Shown: positions 30,329 to 41,544 of the stretch, piece after piece
Numbering within the stretch: the stretch's first letter is position 1
How the letters are laid out: every line of letters begins with the position of its first letter
Source: Actinoalloteichus hymeniacidonis
GTDB lineage: Bacteria > Actinomycetota > Actinomycetes > Mycobacteriales > Pseudonocardiaceae
DNA: 64,000 nucleotides
Assembly (NCBI RefSeq): GCF_014203365.1
Contig: NZ_JACHIS010000001.1
Span: forward strand, 5,456,001 to 5,520,000
Reading direction: 5' to 3'
Notes under the pieces: model-generated
What the model was told of the DNA's origin: nothing
Database searches by the model: none
What the model saw: only the letters and a program-made list of their open reading frames with translations
Position numbers and translations under genes: made by a program

Positions 30329-32911
30329 TCACAACCTCGGATCGACCGGGTCGGATTCCAGGGCCAGCACCGCGAAGGCGCATTCGTGCACCCGCCACAG
30401 CGGCTCGCCGCCTGCCATCCTGGTCAGGCCCTCCAAGCCCACTGCGTACTCGCGCAGGGCCAACGACCGCTTCGAGTCCAGCTTGCGGTCCTTCAGCCGC
30501 GTCAGGTTCTCCGGTCGGAGGTAGTCGGGGCCGTAGATGATCCGCAGGTACTCCCGGCCGCGCACCTTCAGTCCTGGTTGCAGCAGTCGGTTCTTGGCGC
30601 TGACGAGGTTTGCGGTGGGCTTGACGACCATGCCCTCGCCGCCTGCGGCGGTCAGCTCGTCCCACCAGGCGATGCCCGCCTCGACCTCGCCGCTGTCCGC
30701 CAGTTCGACCTCGATACGTCGGGTGGCGCGGAAGGTCTCCGGGGCCGAGGCGACCAGCCGATCGGCCAGGTCGAGGTGCCAGCCGTGTGGGCGGTCCTCG
30801 TAGGTGTGGCCCTCCGTGGCCAACAGCTGGAACGGCGCCAACCGGATCTCAGCGAGGCCGGTCAGTGGCTCGCAGTAGCGTCGATAGGCGGTGCGGAACG
30901 CGGCCGCATCGGCGGATCTGGCGGTGGTGCGGGCCAGGAGTTCCGTCACATCGGCTCCCCGCGCCGCAGCGGCCGTCAGGCTGGCCACGGCCTCGGGCAG
31001 GGCCGCCTCGGCGGCCGCTCCGACGGCGGCGAAGTCCTCCCGGATCAACACGTCCGCCTTGGCGTTCCACGGCAGCAGTTCCGTGTCCAGCAGCAGCCAG
31101 TCCGTCGCCAGCTCGGTCCACAGACCGGCCTGCTCACAGGCCGAGCGGACCCGGTCCAGCAGGGCTTTGGTGTCCTTCTCGTCGAAGAACGATCGCCCGG
31201 TTCGGGTGTACACCGCGCCCGCGATCGCGGCCTGGACCTCGTCGCTCATCCCGAATCGCGACCGGGCGGTCTCGGCATTCCGGCACACCAGCACGACCGC
31301 CCGGGAACCCATGTGCTTCTCCTCGCACACGACCCGGCCCGTGCCGGCCGCGCGATAGAACTCGAAGGCCTCGGTCGGATGCTCCAGGACATCGGGCCGT
31401 GCCGAGGTCGGCGTCGGCGCCATCGTCGGCGGCAGGTACAGCAACCACCGAGGATCGAGGGAGAAGCGGCTGATCACCTCCAGCGCGGCTGCGGCCTGCT
31501 CGGCTCGCACCGTCACCCGGCCGTGGTGCGCGGTCTGGACGACCCGCTTGCCCGCGACGTCGTCCAGCCGAAGGACGTCGGGCTCGACCCGCGCGGGTGC
31601 CGCGTCCCCGCCCGGCTGCGACCCGGTGGCGGCGACCAGCGGCCGAACCGGCTCGTACCAGACCTGCTCCGCCGGTACCGAGACCAACTCCCGCTCGGGA
31701 TAGCGCAGCGCGCTCAGCTTGCCGCCGAACACGCACCCGGTGTCCAGACACAGGGTGTTGTTCACCCACTCCGCCGTCGGCACCGGCGTGTGCCCGTACA
31801 GCACCGTTGCCTGTCCCCGGTAGTCCTTGGCCCACGGATAACGCACCGGCAGCCCGAACTCGTCGGTCTCCCCCGTGGTGTCGCCGAACAGGGCGAAGCT
31901 GCGAACCCGACCGGAGGCCCTGCCGTGATAGCGCTCCGGCAGGCCCGCATGCGCGACCACCAGCCGACCGCCGTCGAGCACGTAATGCGCCAACAGCTCG
32001 TCGCAGAACTGCCGCGCCCGTTCGACGAACTCCGCCGGTTCCTCGGCGAGCTGGGCCAGGGATTCGGCCAGTCCATGCCCCACCGAGACCTTGCGGCCCG
32101 CCAGCGCGCGAACGAGTTTCGCCTCGTGGTTACCCGAGACACACAGTGCGACGCCGTCGGCGACCATGCCCATGACCAGCCGCAACACGCCCGGGGTGTC
32201 GGGGCCTCTGTCGACGAGGTCGCCGACGAAGACGGCACGCCGATCGCCGGGCGGCCTCGCACCGACGGCCCGCCCCTCGGCATCCCTGCGCAGTCGGTAC
32301 CCCAGCTTCACCAGCAGCGATTCGAGCTCGGCCCGGCAGCCATGCACATCACCGATCACGTCGAACGGCCCGGTCTCGCCACGCAGGTCGTTGCGCAGCG
32401 GCTCCAACCGCACCTCGGCGGCGGCGACCTCCTCCGGGCTGCGCAGCACGTGTACGCGCCGGAAGCCCTCCTTGGCGAGCCCGGCCAGCGATCGACGCAG
32501 CTCAGCCCGGTGTCGACGCACCACGTCGGCGCCGAACGAGCGGTCGGACCGGCCAGCGTTGCGTTCGATGCACACCCCGGCGGGCAGGTCCAGCACGATG
32601 GCCACCGGCAGGACGTCGTGTTCCTTGGCCAACTTGATCAGGCTGGCGCGGGCCTGGCGCTGGACGTTGGTCGCATCGATCACGGTGAGCCTGCCGAGCG
32701 CCAGCCGGGCGCCCGCCACGTGGTTCAGCGCCTCGAAGGCGGGCACGGTGACCGACTGATCGTTCTCGTCGTCGCCGACCATGGCGCGGAAGGCATCGCT
32801 GGCCAATACCTGGGTCGACAAGAAATGCGTACGCGCGAAGGTGGACTTGCCGGAGCCGGTCGCGCCGATCAACACCACCAACGCGGTCTCGGGCACGGTG
32901 AGGGTGGTCAT
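30329..32911 (-). CDS. pnkp: Polynucleotide kinase-phosphatase-ligase, RNA repair
   Basis: 860-aa Pnkp with three domains. The 5' kinase has P-loop GATGSGKST (16-24). The metallophosphoesterase 2',3'-phosphatase (about 182-400) has GDVHG, GDLVDRG, GNHE and the late GHTPVP. The C-terminal ligase/adenylyltransferase (about 480-860) has nucleophile Lys532 in EEKHMGSR and the late motif EGMVVKP. Pnkp heals and seals broken RNA ends together with Hen1, which marks the repaired site by 2'-O-methylation. The hen1 gene lies directly upstream with an ATGA overlap. All motifs look intact. ATG 32911 follows GGAAGGAG. Confidence 0.95.
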   Translation of the reverse strand: MTTLTVPETALVVLIGATGSGKSTFARTHFLSTQVLASDAFRAMVGDDENDQSVTVPAFEALNHVAGARLALGRLTVIDATNVQRQARASLIKLAKEHDVLPVAIVLDLPAGVCIERNAGRSDRSFGADVVRRHRAELRRSLAGLAKEGFRRVHVLRSPEEVAAAEVRLEPLRNDLRGETGPFDVIGDVHGCRAELESLLVKLGYRLRRDAEGRAVGARPPGDRRAVFVGDLVDRGPDTPGVLRLVMGMVADGVALCVSGNHEAKLVRALAGRKVSVGHGLAESLAQLAEEPAEFVERARQFCDELLAHYVLDGGRLVVAHAGLPERYHGRASGRVRSFALFGDTTGETDEFGLPVRYPWAKDYRGQATVLYGHTPVPTAEWVNNTLCLDTGCVFGGKLSALRYPERELVSVPAEQVWYEPVRPLVAATGSQPGGDAAPARVEPDVLRLDDVAGKRVVQTAHHGRVTVRAEQAAAALEVISRFSLDPRWLLYLPPTMAPTPTSARPDVLEHPTEAFEFYRAAGTGRVVCEEKHMGSRAVVLVCRNAETARSRFGMSDEVQAAIAGAVYTRTGRSFFDEKDTKALLDRVRSACEQAGLWTELATDWLLLDTELLPWNAKADVLIREDFAAVGAAAEAALPEAVASLTAAAARGADVTELLARTTARSADAAAFRTAYRRYCEPLTGLAEIRLAPFQLLATEGHTYEDRPHGWHLDLADRLVASAPETFRATRRIEVELADSGEVEAGIAWWDELTAAGGEGMVVKPTANLVSAKNRLLQPGLKVRGREYLRIIYGPDYLRPENLTRLKDRKLDSKRSLALREYAVGLEGLTRMAGGEPLWRVHECAFAVLALESDPVDPRL

Positions 32912-34386
32912 GCGCCTGCTCCTTCCGATGCCGAGGCGTGGTCTACCGCGGTGTCCTGGCCCGCCGCACGCGGTGCGGCGGGATCGACCTCGGATTCCTG
33001 TCGGTTGAAGACGGCCAGCTGGGTCAGCGGCCCGAACTCCGGGTGCGTCGCGCCGACGCCCTCGAAGCGCACCCGATAGCGGTAGCGCCTGCAGATCTGT
33101 CTGGCCCAGGCCGCGAACTCGCCCCTGGTCCACTCGAACCGGTGGTCGGTGTGCCGGAAGCCGGCCGGGGTCAGCGTCTCGAATGATGCGTTGTGCTCGC
33201 GGTTCGGCGTGGTCACCACCACGGTGCCGGGCCGGGCATGTCCGAACACCGCGCGTTCCAGCGCGGGCAGCCGGGCGGGGTCAACGTGTTCCACGACCTC
33301 GACCAGCGCGGCGGCGTCGTAGCCGAGGAGTTCGTCGTCGAGGTAGGTCAGCGCCGACTGCCGCAGGGTCAACCGCGAGCGCTGCGAGTCCGACAGACGT
33401 TCGACGCCGATGCGCTTCTCCGCGATCCGCAGGGAGCGCATCGAGACGTCCACGCCGGTGACCTCGGTGAACGTGGGGTCGGCCAACAGATCGGCGACCA
33501 GCTCGCCATTCCCGCAGCCCAGGTCGACCACGCTGGAGGCACCGGAGGCACGCAATGCCTCGACGACCGCTGCCCGCCGTTCCCGCGCGGCCGTGCCTCG
33601 CGCCGGGCGCTGCTCGGCGACCGTGTCGGGTGCCACGTTCTCCTCGGGGACCTCGGCGGCCAGCCTGCCGAGAGCGGAGGCCACGTAGTCCCCGCGATGC
33701 GCGAGATATCGGGCGGTGATCAGATCCCGTTCCGGATGAGCGGCCAGCCAACCGGCGCCCGCCCGCAACAGCTTGTCGACCTCCTGCTCGGCCACCCAGT
33801 AGTGCTTGCCCGCATCGAGCACCGGCAACAGCACGTACAGCTGGTTCAGCGCGTCGGCCAGTCGCAGCGTCCCGGTCAGACGCAACCGCGCATAGGGCGA
33901 GTCGCCCCAGCCGGGGAACTCCGCGTCCAGGGGTTCCACCACGGTGTCGACCTGCCAACCGAGTGGCTCGAACAGCCGATGAATCAACCCCGCGTCGCCC
34001 CGTGTGGGCACTGCGGGGACCTCGATCACCAGCGGGATCGCCGTGTCGGCCAGTTCGGGTCGCGCATCACAACGGCCTCGCATCGCGGTGGCGAAGACCG
34101 AGCCCAGGGCGACCGCCACCATCGAAGAGGCCGCATACGGCCGGTCGTTGACGTAGGAGCCGAGACCGAGGTCACGCCGATCGCCCCGCGCCGCCCGCCG
34201 GGCCAGGGCGATCGGGTCGATCTCCAGCAGTAGGGCTGCCGTGCAGACCGATTCCTGTGCCTGCGGGTAGAAGACGTGTGCCGTCCCCGCGGGCGCTGGG
34301 AAGCTCTGCACCCGATCCGGATGCTTGTGCAACAGGAAGCCCAGGTCCGTCGCCGGTCGATGGGTGGTGGTCACGGTCACTAGCAC
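32908..34386 (-). CDS. hen1: 3'-terminal RNA ribose 2'-O-methyltransferase Hen1
   Basis: 492-aa bacterial Hen1. The N-terminal half (about 1-240) is the bacterial-specific domain that activates Pnkp ligase. The C-terminal SAM methyltransferase has VVDLGCGNGEL (motif I) and the manganese-binding VEVVEHVD (ExxEH), plus TTPNREHN. It methylates the 3'-terminal ribose before Pnkp seals the break. It is the first gene of a two-gene operon with pnkp. In this strain it could counter ribotoxins; that is inference from the defence genes nearby. Confidence 0.95.
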   Translation of the reverse strand: MLVTVTTTHRPATDLGFLLHKHPDRVQSFPAPAGTAHVFYPQAQESVCTAALLLEIDPIALARRAARGDRRDLGLGSYVNDRPYAASSMVAVALGSVFATAMRGRCDARPELADTAIPLVIEVPAVPTRGDAGLIHRLFEPLGWQVDTVVEPLDAEFPGWGDSPYARLRLTGTLRLADALNQLYVLLPVLDAGKHYWVAEQEVDKLLRAGAGWLAAHPERDLITARYLAHRGDYVASALGRLAAEVPEENVAPDTVAEQRPARGTAARERRAAVVEALRASGASSVVDLGCGNGELVADLLADPTFTEVTGVDVSMRSLRIAEKRIGVERLSDSQRSRLTLRQSALTYLDDELLGYDAAALVEVVEHVDPARLPALERAVFGHARPGTVVVTTPNREHNASFETLTPAGFRHTDHRFEWTRGEFAAWARQICRRYRYRVRFEGVGATHPEFGPLTQLAVFNRQESEVDPAAPRAAGQDTAVDHASASEGAGA

Positions 34387-34427
34387 CGCGCCATCCTGTC
34401 GCAGCCGGGCTCCCCAGCGCAGCCCTT

Positions 34428-34766
34428 TTAGCTGGGCTCGGCCGAGCCGCCCTTCGACGATCCGCTGCTCTGACCTGCGGCGCCGACGGTGACCTCCGGG
34501 GAGGCGGCAACAGCACCATCACCCCGTGGATCCGTGGGTTCGGCGTCATCCCGCGATGCGTCGTCGGCGGGCGGATCGAAGCTGGCGGGCAGTCTGCGCA
34601 GATGCCGGGTCATCGATCGGACCAGCAGACCCACCGCCACGAAGAACAGGATCAGCAACACCAGGCCGACGGGCGAGGACTTACCGAAGTCCTCACCCTG
34701 TCCACCGGGATCGTCCACGCCGAAGGCCAACGTGGACCAGGCCAGGTTGTTCGCGATGCTGATCAC
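34428..34766 (-). CDS. Single-pass membrane protein coupled to mca
   Basis: 112-aa protein with one membrane helix (about 32-50, [18 protein letters not shown]) and a hydrophilic Asp/Ser/Gly-rich tail. The ATG overlaps the mca stop by four bases. A small membrane gene next to mca also occurs in mycobacteria (Rv1083). Function unknown. Confidence 0.8.
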   Translation of the reverse strand: MISIANNLAWSTLAFGVDDPGGQGEDFGKSSPVGLVLLILFFVAVGLLVRSMTRHLRRLPASFDPPADDASRDDAEPTDPRGDGAVAASPEVTVGAAGQSSGSSKGGSAEPS

Positions 34767-35644
34767 GCCATTGCCTTCTCATGCAGACCCGCGAAGAGGT
34801 CGTTCTCGGGCAGCGTCGCATCGACCAACGACCGGACCAGCTCGTACTCCTCGGTCGGCCACACCTCGCACTGCACGTCCAGCGGGACCGCGAACCACCT
34901 GCTGTTCGGGTCGATCTGGGTGGCGTGTGCGATCAGGGCCGCGTCCCGAGCGGCGAAGTGATCCGAGCACTCGACCTGGGTCGTGACCCGCTCCATCACG
35001 TCGGGGCCCTTCTCCTCCCAGTTCGCCAACCACTCGGCGTAAGGCGACTCGATGCCGCGCTTCAGCAGTTCCTCGTGGTAGGTGGTCATCTTCGCCCGCG
35101 AGAAGCCATGCGAGTAGTAGAGCTTCGAGGGCTGCCAGGGCTCGCCCGAGTCCGGGAATCGCTCCGGGTCGCCCGATGCGTCGAACGCGGCCATCGAGAT
35201 CTCGTGGCAGCGGATGTGATCGGGGTGCGGGTAGCCGCCGTTCTCGTCGTAGGTCACCACGACGTGCGGCCGGAACTCACGCATCACCCGGACCAGCGCC
35301 TCCGTGGAGACGTCGAGGTCGACGAGTGCGAAGCAACCCTCCGGCAGCGGCGGAAGCGGGTCGCCCTCGGGGAGTCCGGAGTCGACGAAGCCGAGCCACC
35401 GGTGCTGGACACCCAGGATCTCCGCTGCGGCGGCCATCTCCTGGCGTCGCACCGCAGTGATGTTCTCGCTGATCTCCGGCCGTTCCATCGCCGGGTTGAG
35501 GATGCTGCCCCGTTCGCCACCGGTACACGTGACGACCATCACCTCGTGCCCCTCTGAGACGTAACGCACCAGGGTGGCGGCACCCTTGCTCGATTCGTCG
35601 TCCGGGTGAGCATGCACCGTCATCAATCGCAGCTTCTCAGCCAT
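34763..35644 (-). CDS. mca: Mycothiol S-conjugate amidase
   Basis: 293-aa zinc amidase that cleaves mycothiol conjugates of toxins into a mercapturic acid for export plus GlcN-inositol. LmbE/PIG-L fold motif HAHPDDES is at 10-17, with the distal HPDH zinc ligands (YPHPDHIRC) and Mca-specific [12 protein letters not shown]. Presence of mycothiol chemistry confirms an actinobacterial host. ATG 35644 starts the known N-terminus; the frame is open to 35851 without similarity. Confidence 0.95.
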   Translation of the reverse strand: MAEKLRLMTVHAHPDDESSKGAATLVRYVSEGHEVMVVTCTGGERGSILNPAMERPEISENITAVRRQEMAAAAEILGVQHRWLGFVDSGLPEGDPLPPLPEGCFALVDLDVSTEALVRVMREFRPHVVVTYDENGGYPHPDHIRCHEISMAAFDASGDPERFPDSGEPWQPSKLYYSHGFSRAKMTTYHEELLKRGIESPYAEWLANWEEKGPDVMERVTTQVECSDHFAARDAALIAHATQIDPNSRWFAVPLDVQCEVWPTEEYELVRSLVDATLPENDLFAGLHEKAMA

Positions 35645-35789
35645 GGTGCGAACCGTCGTCCCTCCTGCTGGGTTAAACCGCCCCCGGCGAGCAGCCCGCC
35701 AGGGTGGTCCGGGGATACTCGTCAACACGGGTAACAATGCCATTGTTCCCGTGCTCCCCGACAACCCGCGTTTGAGGTATGCATAGGCC

Positions 35790-36266
35790 GTGAACGAGAC
35801 CCCGTCGACACCGTCCGGTGAGCGGCCCGAGGGCCGATACGGCAGTCGCACCCGCCGCCGACCACGGTGGGTGGTCGGAGTCTCACTAGGCGTCGCCGCC
35901 GGGCTCGGACTCGTTGCGTCGGTCGTCGCCTACAACAACTTCGGCCCCGCGCCGATCCAGGCCCAGCAGACTGCGTTCGACATCACTTCCGACGCCGGTC
36001 TGGATCTGAGCTTCGAAGTGGTGCGGGACGAGCCGGAGCGCGCCGCGGTGTGTGTCGTCGCCAGTCGCGCCGAGAACGGCGACGAGGTGGGTCGGCGCGA
36101 GGTCTTCGTTCCGCCCGGCGAGGGCACACAGATCTACACGACAACGTTGCGCACATCGCAACCACCGGTCATCGGTGAGGTATTCGGCTGTTCGTATGAC
36201 GTGCCGGAATACTTGGTCGACACTGTGGTGACACCACCAGAGGGAGGGATGCGGCCAAGCGGGTGA
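35790..36266 (+). CDS. DUF4307 membrane protein
   Basis: 158-aa protein, divergent from mca. Basic N-terminus, one membrane helix (about 28-48, [21 protein letters not shown]) and an extracytoplasmic domain with two Cys. Matches the actinobacterial DUF4307 family found between mca and greA (Rv1081c). Function unknown. Confidence 0.87.
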   Translation: MNETPSTPSGERPEGRYGSRTRRRPRWVVGVSLGVAAGLGLVASVVAYNNFGPAPIQAQQTAFDITSDAGLDLSFEVVRDEPERAAVCVVASRAENGDEVGRREVFVPPGEGTQIYTTTLRTSQPPVIGEVFGCSYDVPEYLVDTVVTPPEGGMRPSG

Positions 36267-36323
36267 ACCGCAGCTCACAGCCCGGCCCGACGCAGGAAAG
36301 CACGCGACGGGCCTCTTTTGGCG

Positions 36324-36369
36324 TGCTAACCTCGAAGGACAGCACGGTCCCCTGGTGGGCCGTGTTTTT
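36324..36369 (+). promoter_or_regulatory. greA promoter and leader terminator (attenuator)
   Basis: An extended -10, TGCTAACCT (36324-36332), is followed by a hairpin CACGG..CCC / GGGCCGTG (36343-36364) and a T-run (36365-36369), 75 bases before the greA start. The arrangement predicts a short terminated RNA and conditional readthrough into greA, comparable with the terminated greA leader (GraL) of E. coli. Confidence 0.6.
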
Positions 36370-36444
36370 CCGTATCCGGGCCGCGCGCCCGGATGGCTGC
36401 GGACGGGCCGACGCCTGTTCGGGACAGAACGAGGAGTGGTGACC

Positions 36445-36933
36445 GTGAGCGACACCCAGGTGACCTGGCTTACCCAGGATTCCTTCGACAGGCTCAAGCA
36501 GGAGCTTGAAGACCTGATCGCGAGCCGCCCGGTCATCTCAGAGAAGATCAACGCCGCCCGCGAGGAGGGCGACCTCAAGGAGAACGGCGGTTATCACGCC
36601 GCCCGCGAGGAACAGGGGCAGCTCGAGGCGCGCATCCGGCAGCTCCAGGAGCTGCTGCGGGTCGCCAAGGTCGGCGAGACTCCGACCGAGTCCGGCATCG
36701 CGCAGCCCGGCATGGTCCTCACCGTTCGTTACGCGGACGACGACGACACCGAGAGCTTCCTGCTGGCCACCCGCGAGGAGGGCACCCAGGGCGACCTGGA
36801 GGTCTACTCCCCCAGCTCGCCGCTGGGCCAGGCACTCCTGGACGCCAAGGAGGGCGAGACCAGGGAGTACGAGCTGCCCAACGGCGGCACCATGAAGGTC
36901 ACGCTGGTCAAGGCGGTGCCCTTCACCGGCTGA
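36445..36933 (+). CDS. greA: Transcription elongation factor GreA
   Basis: 162-aa factor that stimulates RNA cleavage by backtracked RNA polymerase. The N-terminal coiled coil ends with the catalytic loop [20 protein letters not shown] (acidic pair at the tip); the C-terminal FKBP-like domain contains [17 protein letters not shown] 36445 is chosen because GAGGAG lies eight bases upstream; GTG 36439 is possible. The leader has a terminator, so expression may be autoregulated. Confidence 0.96.
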   Translation: MSDTQVTWLTQDSFDRLKQELEDLIASRPVISEKINAAREEGDLKENGGYHAAREEQGQLEARIRQLQELLRVAKVGETPTESGIAQPGMVLTVRYADDDDTESFLLATREEGTQGDLEVYSPSSPLGQALLDAKEGETREYELPNGGTMKVTLVKAVPFTG

Positions 36934-36955
36934 GGCCGCACCAGGCGATTCGACG

Positions 36956-36982
36956 GGGCCGCGTTCCTTGGGAGCGCGGCCC
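36956..36982 (+). terminator. Hairpin terminator after greA
   Basis: GGGCCGCG / CGCGGCCC, 8 bp, followed by TTCG, 22 bases after the stop. Confidence 0.7.
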
Positions 36983-37097
36983 TTCGCATGGGCGGTGTCG
37001 ATGCGCTGCCAGGGCTGGTGTCTTGCGCGGCGACGAGGCCGGGTAAAGCGGACTAATTCCTTCGCAATCACCCTGTGTGAACTGGCACGATTCCGCA

Positions 37098-38045
37098 ATG
37101 CCCGAATTCATGACACCTGAGCAGATCGCCGCGCGGGCGACCCGCGCCCTCGATGCGGCCGTCGCCGCAGGCCGCGATCTCGGGCTCACGGTGGACGAAC
37201 CGCGAGTTCTGCACGACGTGTTCTCCGTGGTCGTGCATCTCGCCCCGTCGCCGGTGGTGGTCCGGGTGCCCACCGTCCTGCCCTATATCGACCCGGTCGC
37301 GCAGGCCGCCCAACAGCGCCGGGAGCTGGATGTGGTGGCATGGCTGGCGAGGCGGGGCGTTCCGGTGATCCCCCCGAGTCCACTGGTGCCCGCAGAGCCG
37401 GTGCAGCGCGATGGCTTCTCGATGACGTTCTGGCAGTTGGTGGAGCAGGACAAGGACGCGGAGCCGGATTACGTGCGCAATTCGGCGTTGATCGCCGACC
37501 TGCACGCCGCGCTGCGCGACTACCCCGGTGAGCTGCCCTTCCTGTCGGCCGCCGATCCGAGGATGGTCACCGAGAGCTTCGTCTTCCTGGAGTCGCATCC
37601 CGAGCTGTTCGCCCCGGGGGATCTGGACCGCGCCCGGCGGGAGTGGGCGGTCTTGGAGCCCTTCGTGAGTTCGCGCGAGCGTTTCGAGGCGCGATTCCCG
37701 GGGGTCGACCTTCAGCCGATCCATGGGGACGCACCGGCCTACAACATCATGGCGACCTCGAAGGGGATGCTGTACGCCGACTTCGAATTGATCTCGCTGG
37801 GGCCCGCCGAGTGGGACTTGGCGGCGTTCGGTCCGGAGGCCGAAGCCGCCTACGACGTCGCCGCGCAGGGCTTGGGCGGTCGGACGCTCGATAAGGACGT
37901 CCTGAAGTTCGTCAACGCGATCGGCATGTCGCGCGCGGTGGCCTGCCTGGCGATGTCACCACAGCTGCCGATGCTGGCGGATGCGGTCGCACCTGCGGTC
38001 GAGCAGTGGCGGGAGACGCCCTTCGCGGGCGGGTTCGTGAGCTGA
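37098..38045 (+). CDS. APH-family phosphotransferase
   Basis: 315-aa protein kinase-like phosphotransferase. Brenner motif HGDAPAYNIM (about 215-224) supplies the catalytic Asp and Asn; LYADFELISLGPAEWDLA is the metal-binding DFE region. The family phosphorylates small molecules such as aminoglycosides, choline or homoserine; the substrate here is not evident. The start is uncertain among GTG 37077, ATG 37098 and ATG 37110, with no clear ribosome binding site. Confidence 0.85.
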   Translation: MPEFMTPEQIAARATRALDAAVAAGRDLGLTVDEPRVLHDVFSVVVHLAPSPVVVRVPTVLPYIDPVAQAAQQRRELDVVAWLARRGVPVIPPSPLVPAEPVQRDGFSMTFWQLVEQDKDAEPDYVRNSALIADLHAALRDYPGELPFLSAADPRMVTESFVFLESHPELFAPGDLDRARREWAVLEPFVSSRERFEARFPGVDLQPIHGDAPAYNIMATSKGMLYADFELISLGPAEWDLAAFGPEAEAAYDVAAQGLGGRTLDKDVLKFVNAIGMSRAVACLAMSPQLPMLADAVAPAVEQWRETPFAGGFVS

Positions 38046-38051
38046 TCAGCC

Positions 38052-38081
38052 GGTTGCGGCGGCTGACGTGCCGCCGCAACC
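38052..38081. terminator. Hairpin between phosphotransferase and Lrp genes
   Basis: Perfect 12-bp inverted repeat GGTTGCGGCGGC / GCCGCCGCAACC with a six-base loop between convergent genes. Confidence 0.85.
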
Positions 38082-38101
38082 CGTGTCCGCGCGGTCCTGG
38101 G

Positions 38102-39957
<1,856 letters not shown>

Positions 39958-39975
39958 CCGGTAGGCCGCTGACCT

Positions 39976-40002
39976 GGGGCTGACGTCGTGTGCGTCAGCC
40001 CC
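39976..40002. terminator. Hairpin between hppD and the AraC gene
   Basis: Perfect 10-bp inverted repeat GGGGCTGACG / CGTCAGCCCC, loop seven bases, between convergent genes. Confidence 0.82.
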
Positions 40003-40050
40003 GGGCCCACGTCGGCGGCTTCGGCCGGGTGCAGGTTGGCGCTTGAACGG

Positions 40051-40920
40051 TCAGTCGGTGGGCTCGACCGCCAACCAGAGTTCGACGTCGGCGTGGGTGC
40101 CCTCGTCATCGTGGTAATCGGCCCGGACCAATTGCGGAACGGGCACCAGCCGGTACGGATTGGCCGGGAGCCATTCGCCGCCGACCGACCGCCACAACTT
40201 CTCCAAGGACTCGGGGAAGGGTCCGGACGCGGTGAAGGCCGCCCAGGTGTGCGCGCCGATCTCGAGCGAGTCGTAGCCGGGCGGCGCAGGCTGGTTGGTC
40301 GCCGCGCCGAGGTAGAACTCGGCCTCCGTGCCCTCGGCGCCGCCCGTTCCGTCGGCGTCGTACCAGACCGACAGCGCGCCGGCCGGCTCCTGGTCGGAGA
40401 GTTCTTCGATGCGCTCCCAGTCCGAGTCGGGCAGGGCGAGGACGAATTGATCGAGTTCGCTGTTGCCGCCCTCGAAGATGATCCTGGCGCGGGTTCGGCG
40501 CCCGACGATGCGGAATGCCGGCTTCTCGACGATGCGGTATTTCATGTCCGTTCTCCCTTGGACGGTGAGGTGAAAGGACAGCCTGGGTTGCGAACGCAGG
40601 ATGGCTTCGGGCCGACGCGCCTGCTCCGGTCCGACGCCGTGCACGCCGCGAAAGGCGCGAGCGAAGGCATCGGCCGAGTTGTAGCCGAAGCGCACCGCGA
40701 TGTCCTGCACAGACTCTTGACCGGCTCGTACGGCACGGGCGGCGACCGTCATCCTGCGGCGACGGATGTACTCCGACAGCGGCATCCCGGCCAGGACCGA
40801 GAAGACTCGGCGAAGCTGATACTCCGAGGTCAAAGCGGCGGCCGCGACCTGCCGCATATCGATCTCGTCCTGTTCGAGGTGCTCCTCGATGACGTCCATC
40901 GCGCGGTTCCACAACTCCAT
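40051..40920 (-). CDS. AraC-type regulator with GyrI-like effector domain
   Basis: 289-aa regulator. Two helix-turn-helix motifs in the first 100 residues (VAAAALTSEYQLRRVFSVLAG and VQDIAVRFGYNSADAFARAF), then a GyrI-like/BacR effector-binding domain (about 125-289; MKYRIVEKPAFRIVG). This architecture occurs in SoxS/Rob-type and multidrug-sensing regulators. The target is not evident; no efflux gene is adjacent. Confidence 0.92.
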   Translation of the reverse strand: MELWNRAMDVIEEHLEQDEIDMRQVAAAALTSEYQLRRVFSVLAGMPLSEYIRRRRMTVAARAVRAGQESVQDIAVRFGYNSADAFARAFRGVHGVGPEQARRPEAILRSQPRLSFHLTVQGRTDMKYRIVEKPAFRIVGRRTRARIIFEGGNSELDQFVLALPDSDWERIEELSDQEPAGALSVWYDADGTGGAEGTEAEFYLGAATNQPAPPGYDSLEIGAHTWAAFTASGPFPESLEKLWRSVGGEWLPANPYRLVPVPQLVRADYHDDEGTHADVELWLAVEPTD

Positions 40921-40941
40921 GGCCCATCCCTTCCGACCTGC

Positions 40942-41544
40942 TCAGCGTGGCGAAACCGAGCGGGCCGAGTCCGTCATCTCATGCCCGGGATAGTCGGGTG
41001 GTTTAGGGGCGCGGCGCCAGGGCGTCTCGGGTGCCGAAGTGCCCTTTGGCCAGATGCACGGCGACGACGCGCGAATCGTCAGGCCACCCACTGCATTCGA
41101 TGAAATCGACACCCGAAAATCGTCTTCACCGTGTCGCGCGGAGACGGCGAGATACTCGGGACGAGCATCTGAAATGTCTTGGTACCCATTAGCGTTCCAA
41201 TACCGATAGATTACCTCGACAACCCCTTCAGGACGCCGACTCGGTAAACCTTCGATAGACTGGCTGGCGTGAACGGCCAAGCGTCCCGTCGCACCATAAT
41301 CCAATGGATCGAAACATTCTTGGCTGTCCACACGGGCGGCCGCTTCGGATCCCACCTCACCAGCCAGCTCAGCAATAGCTAGCTGAATATGCCGCTCGGC
41401 CATCTCCGTTGCTTCATCTTCAGTAACCGTCGATACGAAGTACCAACCCAATCCCGACAACAGAAAAACCGGGGCAATTATGATGATGGCAGCAACGCCG
41501 ATCAGTACAATGTACCTTGAGTCCGCCGACTTTCTGCTTATCAC
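40942..41544 (-). CDS. Membrane-anchored protein with SSPCIWP motif, copy 2
   Basis: 200-aa protein starting at GTG 41544, which overlaps the stop of the preceding gene as GTGA and has AGAGGTG just upstream. One N-terminal membrane helix (about 12-34, VLIGVAAIIIIAPVFLLSGLG), then an extracytoplasmic domain ending with RASSPCIWPKGT, plus 25 extra residues. It shares this C-terminal motif and the second Cys (QECFDP versus SECLDP) with the upstream gene, so the two are paralogues. Third gene after a DUF1023 hydrolase; a role at the cell surface is inferred. Confidence 0.8.
   Translation of the reverse strand: MISRKSADSRYIVLIGVAAIIIIAPVFLLSGLGWYFVSTVTEDEATEMAERHIQLAIAELAGEVGSEAAARVDSQECFDPLDYGATGRLAVHASQSIEGLPSRRPEGVVEVIYRYWNANGYQDISDARPEYLAVSARHGEDDFRVSISSNAVGGLTIRASSPCIWPKGTSAPETPWRRAPKPPDYPGHEMTDSARSVSPR

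Noticed and set aside
30194-33079. 961-codon plus-strand open frame opposite pnkp
   Set aside because: Antisense shadow; the minus-strand product has complete kinase, phosphatase and ligase motifs.
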